Assembly (NCBI GenBank): GCA_037367355.1
Contig: CM074699.1
Coordinates: 2,666,001 to 2,730,000, forward strand
Reading direction: 5' to 3'
Source of the DNA: Neoscytalidium dimidiatum
Lineage: Eukaryota > Ascomycota > Dothideomycetes > Botryosphaeriales > Botryosphaeriaceae
Length of the DNA: 64,000 nucleotides
The position numbers were made by a program, and so were the translations under genes. The notes beneath the pieces are model-generated. The model ran no database searches, was not told the DNA's origin, and was given only the letters and a program-made list of their open reading frames with translations. This document shows, in pieces, positions 57,285-64,000 of the stretch (positions within the stretch are counted from its first letter, which is position 1; each line of letters opens with the position of its first letter).

Positions 57285-59184
57285 GGCACAGGGGTAGTGC
57301 TAGATATACAGAATCAAAATGAAGGATTGCAGTGATAGCTTTGGTACTTTATCTATCGTATTCTCCCATGTGGACGGATAATGAAGCACAATAGCTAGAC
57401 GAGGCTTAAAGGCATCCAGGTAGTCATTTCTCGAGGCTTGTGAACTATCTCTTCTACAAACTACCCTCACTACAGCAGATTTCTGCATTCTGCAGCAAAA
57501 GCTCACTTCTGGGAATGGGACTTGTGTACCCCCGGTAACATCTCAGGAATCCCCTATGGCCCAAGTGAGCGCTTAGATATTTTGGAGCCGCACCAAAACT
57601 CAATCTCATTGAAGAAACTCCATCAAACGATACGTATCCATCAGGGGACTTGAACCATTTATTGCCAAGAAAAAATATGTGTTATATGCATGCCAAGAGG
57701 GGAATGTGGGCAGATGGGCTATGAAGACGAGGTGGGCAGAGCTTCCTGGACGGGAGGCCTGACGCATCGAACCATTGTGGGCTCTGAAGCTTTGTACGAG
57801 CAAGGATGATATGAGACGCAACTGCGACCAAAAGGGCTGGTCCGAGGAGGGCCAGCTATGTATCCTAGACTCCCACTCTGAGTCAGCATCGAACAAAGGG
57901 ATTGCCTATCTTGGCGTCATGGACGAGTTTAGTCCATGATAGTAAGCTAAAGCAAGTATGCATCAAGCTTCAGTTCACCGGCGGCGACTTCCGACAATAT
58001 TGGGGATGAACGAGAGGAAAAACTCATCGAGATATCGCGGGCAGCAATGAGAGGACTGCATCGAAACAGGCTTTCGCATGGCTTCAACCACCTTTTGAAC
58101 ACTTTTACACAAATGATATTGCTCCTAATAGAAGAAAAAAAAAGGCAAATTTCGGGCGTGTTATTCCTTTCTCATTATATCCAAAAGCTGCCCCTTCAAA
58201 CAGGCGGTCATGCAGATCACTCTCCTGAGACCACCGTAGAGTCTCTTATTCCCGTACAAGTATAGCTTGGCATTTCCTGCCCCCCGAGAAGAGAAGGTGG
58301 ATCGTGTTACTGCTACATGAGCATTTATCGGAAGTGGCGCAACTACTAATGTCTTGGAACGAAGCTAAGGAGAGATAAGAGGTGCCACGACGGGCGGTAA
58401 CCAAACGCCCAAGCCCACCCGCAAAAGAGCCGCATGGCACATCAATAGGCCCTAGCCTTTGGCTAAGGTCTGACAATGCCACTAAGGGACTATGATTTTC
58501 AAGTTCCTAGCTGACCTATAATGGTAGTAAATAATTTGACTACTGCACAGAAGGCTGGCGACGTTCTATCCGAGTCGTCGAAAGGCATTTTCCAGCAGAG
58601 CGCGAGCAGCGAGGCAGCATGTACTACAACAAGCCTGCAGATATTGCGACCACCGGTGAGCCAAGTGTACCGCCCTTGATGGCGTTGTAGCGGCGTGTGA
58701 AACTTGACATTCACAGGATCCGACGGCGTCGCGCTAATCATCGACCACACGTGAAGCGGCGCAAAATGGTGGCTTCGGGACGACCATCGTTTCCTTTCCT
58801 CTCCCGGATATGGGCTAAGGCTGTCGAGGGCCACATAGTACCATTCACAGCATAGAGACGAAAAAGTAGCAGCTTCGACTCTCGGTAGGTTGGTGTTCCG
58901 GCCAGGTCTGGTTGCATCATGCTGCAGTACACCACCACAGTGCCACCATGACCGCTTTAGTACAACTGTTCACCGTCCTTCTTGGCAGCTGCTGGATGCG
59001 CACACCGTTCGGGATCTGCACTGACGACTAGCTACTCTAGTCTGTCACCGATCTGAAGTTGGCACGCTCTCTGACAACTGACCGACTGGCCATAAAGGCT
59101 GCAGAAAGCCCCTCAAGAAACATCAGAGCAGTCCTTATTGCTCCATGAATTACTCTCTTTGAAGCAAACCATCTACTTTCGATC
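57285..59184. other. 1.9-kb gene-free region
   Basis: Short frames on both strands, none with family resemblance. The last few hundred bases should contain the MFS gene promoter. Confidence 0.45.
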
Positions 59185-61003
59185 ATGAACAGTGCTATAC
59201 AATCAGGACGGCGGCATTGTATGCCGGCCGTGGTCAACGATAAAGTGATGGGTGAGAAGGAGGAGGAAAAGACACCCAGTCTTGACAGCGTCTACAGTTC
59301 CACTCCTGAGCATTCAAAAAGCAAACTTTCAGTTGTGCAGGAGCAGCCGGCAGAACCTCCCGCGCCGCCTTACCATGTTTTCTGTAAACGGCAAAAGATG
59401 GTCATGCTGTGCATTGTTTCCCTCGGTGGCTTTTTCTCTCCCTTATCTTCGAACATTTACTTTCCTGCCCTCGGCGATATCTCAGAGGTAGATGTTACCG
59501 AGATCTTCCTCAATTCCGCATAGATGCTCACAGTTGGCAGGATCTGCATGTCTCTCCAGATCTTGTGGCCCTCACCATCACGGTTTATATGGCTGTTCAG
59601 GGTATCGCTCCCTCATTTTGGGCACCCTTCGCAGATATTTATGGGAGGCGTATTGTCTTCATCGGTACCTTTTCTGTATATCTTATTGCAAACATCGCCC
59701 TTGGCGTGACGGACGACTTCATCGCACTGATGATTTTCCGCGGCGTCCAAGCTGCTGGAAGTGCTGCAACAATTTCTATCGGTAAATTTTGCCGTTTTTT
59801 TTTTTTTCATATGACAACACTTATACTTACACGAATGCATATAGGCTCTGGAGTGATTGGGGACATTGCGACTTCAGCGGAACGGGGCGGATATGTCGGG
59901 ATCTACGGAGGAGGTTAGCAGCCCTGGAATAGAATGCGGTCAGAGAACACGAGCTAACACCACCAACAGTCCGCATGCTGGGCCAATCCATCGGCCCAGT
60001 CTTTGGTGGGATCCTGACACAATTCCTCGGCTTCCGTTCCATCTTCTGGTCTCTCACAATCCTCGGCGCGCTCGCGCTCTTCCTAATCCTCTTCTTCTTG
60101 CCCGAGACGCTACGCTCAATTGCCGGAAACGGTACCGTCCGCCTGGCCGGCATCCATAAGCCCTTCCTCTACCACCTCAGGCCACAGCCCAACGTCGCCA
60201 GCGAGTTGGACCCGTCTCGTCCGCGCAAGAAGCTGACGCTCTCCGCTTTCTTCGATCCGCTGCGCTTCCTCTTCGAGAAGGACGTCTTCGCCACGCTCCT
60301 CTTCGGCGGCATCGTCTACACAATCTGGTCGATGATAACCTCCAGCACCACCACCCTCTTCCGGGAGCTCTACCACATCGACGACCTGATCCTGGGCCTG
60401 GCCTTCCTGCCCAACGGCGCCGGCTGCGTGATCGGGTCGTACGGCGCGGGCAAGCTCATGGACTTCGACTACAGGCGCACGCTCGCCGAGTACCGCAAGG
60501 CGCGCGGCATCGCGGAGGAGGAGGAGGAGGAGGAGGAGGTGCTGTCCAAGGGCGACGTCGCGGCGCTCAAGGACTTCAGCATCGAGCGCGCCCGCCTGCG
60601 CAGCACGCCGTGGTTCGTGCTGCTGTTCGTCGGCACCGTCGCGGCGTACGGCGCTTCGCTCATCGATGAGGACATCGACCGTCCCCTCATCCTGCAGTTT
60701 TTCATCTCGGCGAGCGCGACCGCGATTTTCAGCTTCAACAGCGCGCTGACGATTGACTTGTATCCCGGTGCCAGTGCGAGCGCGACGGCGGTGAATAATC
60801 TGATGAGGTGCTCGATCGGAGCCGTGGGCGTGGCTGTGATCGAGCCGCTGGTACAAGTCTTGACGCCCAAATGGACGTTTGTGACGTTGGCGGGAATCGC
60901 GGTCTTGGCGAGCCCGTTGCTGTTCGTGGAGATGCGGTGGGGAATGAAGTGGAGGCAGGAGAGGGAGGAGAGGCTGATGAGGACGAATGCGTCAAATGTG
61001 TGA
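59185..61003 (+). CDS. MFS multidrug-type (DHA1) transporter
   Basis: Four exons: 59,185-59,487, 59,541-59,781, 59,845-59,913 and 59,970-61,003; 548 aa. Introns are 53, 63 and 56 bases. A hydrophilic N-terminus (about 70 residues) precedes SLGGFFSPLSSNIYFPALGD, the TM1 signature of DHA1 drug:H+ antiporters. The loop 2-3 motif PFADIYGRRIVF and motif C-like GQSIGPVFGGIL follow. The central cytosolic loop holds a run of eight glutamates (codon GAG) near 60,520-60,542. Twelve membrane segments are expected; the sequence ends VEMRWGMKWRQEREERLMRT. The likely role is plasma-membrane export of a toxic or secreted small molecule. The GMC oxidoreductase downstream on the same strand may be a functional neighbour, but that is inference. 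Confidence 0.9.
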
Positions 61004-62073
61004 TGATAAATGGCTGAGAGTGATTGTGATTGTTGCATGCGTAGACTAATAGATGATATAGAGCAATTAGATATTGAAGATTTATGGATCGTACAGATCT
61101 TGTGTTAGAGTCCACCGCACGTGTCGATTGGATCGTTGCTGGTGCTATAGTTCATCAATTCAGATGGTTTTATGATGAGAGTGCATTAGCGCTTTGTGGA
61201 TGAGACGTTTTAAAAACAAGGAATTGTTGTTCTTTCCCATATCAGCACCTCGAGTAAGGACCAGATTTAGCTTTATGCACTAGCGCGTCGATCACTCGGC
61301 AAGGGCGATCATCCGAGGTCCCGGTACGTGGTTTATTTTGACCAATAGTTGAGACTGCTCTAGACTCTGAAGCGCAAAGGGCGACCGAAATGTGGAATCT
61401 CTAGGGCGAAGCCGACTGCATCCTAGGCTGAAGTGGACTTTGGTTGATGTTGCAAGGGGACAGTTGAGGCCTCCCTTTCCATGCGCAGATCGTCTTGGCC
61501 GGCTTGATTGTCGAAGTATTTCTGTACACAGCGCGCACATTTCCAAGCGCAACTATTCGTTTTCTGAAACCAACTTTGGCTCTCACTAAACTTTGATCAA
61601 ATCGAACCATGTGTAGATCGTCTTCAAGTGGTCCGCTGACTTGGCGGGGATTTAGCCTACTCTGGTGTCGGTTGAGAAGCTGATAGCCGTATTTGGTTAG
61701 TTACGGTCGCCTCCGGGTCCTTCGAAACGTCCAGTCCAGACTTCTTCCCCACTAGACGGCCCCATCATTAGAGATCGCAAAAAAGCCAGAACACGACAGT
61801 CCAGGGGTACATCCAATCATCAATATCGATGAGATCATTGAGGCTGGGCTTGGCGAAGCCAGCCGCACCTCGACCTCAGCTCTCTCTGGAAACATGGCGT
61901 CAGTCAGTGAGGTTATATTCAGAAAAGTTCTTCGTGTCTCAATTACTTGGGACTCCTCGTGAACTTCGATTCTCTATCAGCTTCCTGCACTCTTTTTATC
62001 TTTCATTCTCAACATCGTAATTTTTACCATTGACCTTCTACTCTTGAGAGACTGCTATCTACTTCCGCGCAAC
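61004..62073. other. Intergenic MFS / GMC oxidoreductase
   Basis: About 1.07 kb with no supported gene; contains the oxidoreductase promoter. Confidence 0.5.
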
Positions 62074-64000
62074 ATGCGGACCTCTCTTTTCCTACTTTCA
62101 TTATGCTCGCAATCTATTGCTGCGCCGCAACTTCTCGGCCCGCTGGTTGACGCTCTCGGCAACCTTGGCAGCGGCAAAGGATTCGTAGACACCGCCCTCG
62201 GGGCTATTGGTGGAGCGATTGGCATAACTGCTACATACGACTTTGTCGTCGTGGGCGGTGGCACAGCAGGGAACACCATTGGTGTTCGTTTGGCCGAAGC
62301 TGGCTACTCGGTAGCCATCATCGAAGCCGGCGGCTACTACCAGATCGGGAAGCCTGCCTTGACGACGTCCCCAGCTGGCGATGTCTTCAACATTGGCATG
62401 GACGAATCAGACGCCTCTCCTCTCGTTGACTGGATGTTTCAAACACAACCCCAGGATGGGGCCAACGGACGAAAGTTTCACTATGCACGCGGGAAATGTC
62501 TTGGTGGAAGGTAATTACTTCTCCGACCGCCGCAATGGTTAGTGCTGATTGACCTATAGCTCAGCTTTAAACTTCATGATCTACCAGAGGTAAACTTCCC
62601 CCTAGATTCTCAGCAGCCACACTACTCTTGCGTCGTACTAATATAATCACAGAGGAACTGCTCAGTGCTATGACCAATGGGCTCAACTCCTCGGCGATAA
62701 CAGCTGGAATTGGGCAAACACCCAGAAGCACTTCAAAAACAGCATCACTTTCACGACGCCCAACAATGCCAAACGAGGAGTCAATGTTACGACCAAGTAT
62801 AACCCCAGTGCTTTCAATGCTGGCACGGGAGGCCCAGTCCAGGTGGGCTACACGAACTTCGTCAGCGCAGCGGCGACCTGGCTGGAGAAGGGCATGGCCG
62901 CGGTGGGCATCAAGTCCATCAACGATTTCAACAGCGGCAGTCTTCTGGGCGGCGCCTACCTCTCTACGACCATCAGAGCCTCCGACGCCACGCGAAGCGG
63001 CTCGGACCAGTTCATCGCACGGGCGCGCTCGAACCCCAAGCTGAAAGTCTACATCAACACGCTCGCGAAGAAAATCCTCTTCGACGCCAACAAGAAAGCG
63101 ACTGGCGTCGCCGTCGACACGACCGGCATCAAATACAACATCAACGCGCGCAAGGAAGTCATCGTCTCCGCCGGCGCCTTCCAGTCCCCGCAACTGCTCA
63201 TGGTGTCCGGCGTGGGCCCGGCCGCGCAGCTGCAGCAGTTCGGCATCAAAGTGCTCTCGGACCTCGCGGGCGTCGGGCAGAACATGTGGGACCACATCAT
63301 GTTCGGGCCGACGTATCGGGTCAACGTGGTCACGCTGAACAGAGTGATCAAGGACCCGGCGTACGCGGCCAAGCGCCTGGCCGACTACGTGGCGACGCAG
63401 ACGGGCGAGCTGGCGTCCAACGTCGTCGAGTACCTCGGGTGGGAAAAGCTGTCGAAGGTATCCGGCTACGGCGACGGCTTCTCCGCCGAGACGAAGGCCG
63501 CCCTGTCGGCATTCCCGGACGACTGGCCGGAGGCAGAGGTGCCGTCTCTCCCCCCCCTCCTCATCCCTTCCCTCCCCTCCCGTGCACACGAGCTGATTCC
63601 AGTGACGCAGTGGCTCACCATCAACGCCTACATCGAGAAATTCCTCACCCCCGTCGCCGACGTCTCGCGCCAGACCGCGCAGCACGCCACCATCCTGGGC
63701 GCCATCGTCGCGCCCACCTCGCGCGGCAACGTCACGCTCGCCTCGGCCTCGACGTCCGACGCGCCGCTCATCAACCCGAACTGGCTGACGTCCTCGTCCG
63801 ACATCGAGCTGGCGGTCTCCATGTACAAGCGCATGCGCGAGATCTGGGGGTCCGCGGCCATGCAGCCCGTCGTCATCGGCGGGGAGGCGTACCCGGGGAC
63901 GGACGTCGTGCAGAGCGACGAAGAGATCCACGAGCAGATCAAGAAGAGCTTGACGACCGTGTGGCACGCGGCGTGCACGTGCAAGATGGGTGCGAAGGGG
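62074..64000 (+). CDS. Secreted GMC oxidoreductase (FAD), truncated by window end
   Basis: Exons 62,074-62,510, 62,560-62,589, 62,653-63,538 and 63,611 onward; introns 49, 63 and 72 bases; 3' end outside the window. A signal peptide (MRTSLFLLSLCSQSIAAP) opens it. Next comes the FAD dinucleotide motif YDFVVVGGGTAGNTIGVRLA and IIEAGGYY, then GMC signature 1 (GKCLGGSSALNFMIYQRG, across the 30-base second exon). Signature 2-like SAGAFQSPQLLMVSGVGP follows, and the active-site histidine region TTVWHAACTCKMG lies at the end. Such enzymes (aryl-alcohol, glucose or choline oxidase type) oxidise alcohols and reduce FAD outside the cell. The substrate cannot be told. No lesions seen. Confidence 0.92.

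Noticed and set aside
59185..64000. Secondary-metabolite cluster
   Set aside because: Only a transporter and a GMC oxidoreductase are present; there is no synthase, terpene cyclase or regulator in the window.
1..64000. CRISPR arrays or bacterial operons
   Set aside because: Eukaryotic gene structure throughout; no spaced direct-repeat arrays.

Overview
The window is nuclear DNA of a filamentous ascomycete (Pezizomycotina). The reasons are short GT-AG introns of roughly 48-117 bases, HET-type and other fungal accessory relics, typical Pezizomycotina housekeeping genes, and an 11-kb block showing the mark of repeat-induced point mutation (RIP): CA and TG dinucleotides almost absent, CG kept, and no reading frame surviving. 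No family-level assignment is made. All exon models were built by hand from splice signals and reading-frame continuity; each complete multi-exon model sums to a whole number of codons.

Layout. 0-4.7 kb is an accessory strip of decayed genes: a HET-domain relic, an F-box-like relic and the tail of a zinc-type alcohol dehydrogenase relic. An NmrA-like reductase at 5.3-6.3 kb looks intact. 7.2-35.2 kb is a housekeeping block: an Osh3-type oxysterol-binding protein, a Barentsz/CASC3-like RNA-binding protein, the SM protein Sly1, a PNUTS-like PP1 regulator with a CCCH finger, the Paf1-complex subunit Rtf1, Coq7 (divergent from RTF1), an SANT/Myb-like basic protein and the replication-checkpoint mediator Mrc1. 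36.2-39.4 kb holds a disrupted DUF7580-like gene and an intact HSL-type esterase in six exons.

39,602-50,694 is one RIP-silenced insertion bounded by 118-bp terminal inverted repeats. Inside it lie a minus-strand Ty3/Gypsy chromovirus with 384-bp LTRs, a SINE-like retroposon nested in that element (16-bp target duplication, AAAT tail), and about 3.8 kb of further degraded coding sequence. The latter includes an orphan plus-strand chromodomain.

Right of the insertion are a conserved-looking gene of unknown function (minus), a MOT1-type molybdate transporter-like gene (plus), about 3.9 kb of mostly gene-free DNA with one coding relic, an MFS drug-type transporter, and a secreted GMC oxidoreductase cut by the window end. 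The housekeeping genes share themes (mRNA fate, membrane traffic, transcription elongation, DNA replication) but form no dedicated pathway. The transporter and oxidoreductase could be neighbours in metabolism, but no biosynthetic cluster is visible.
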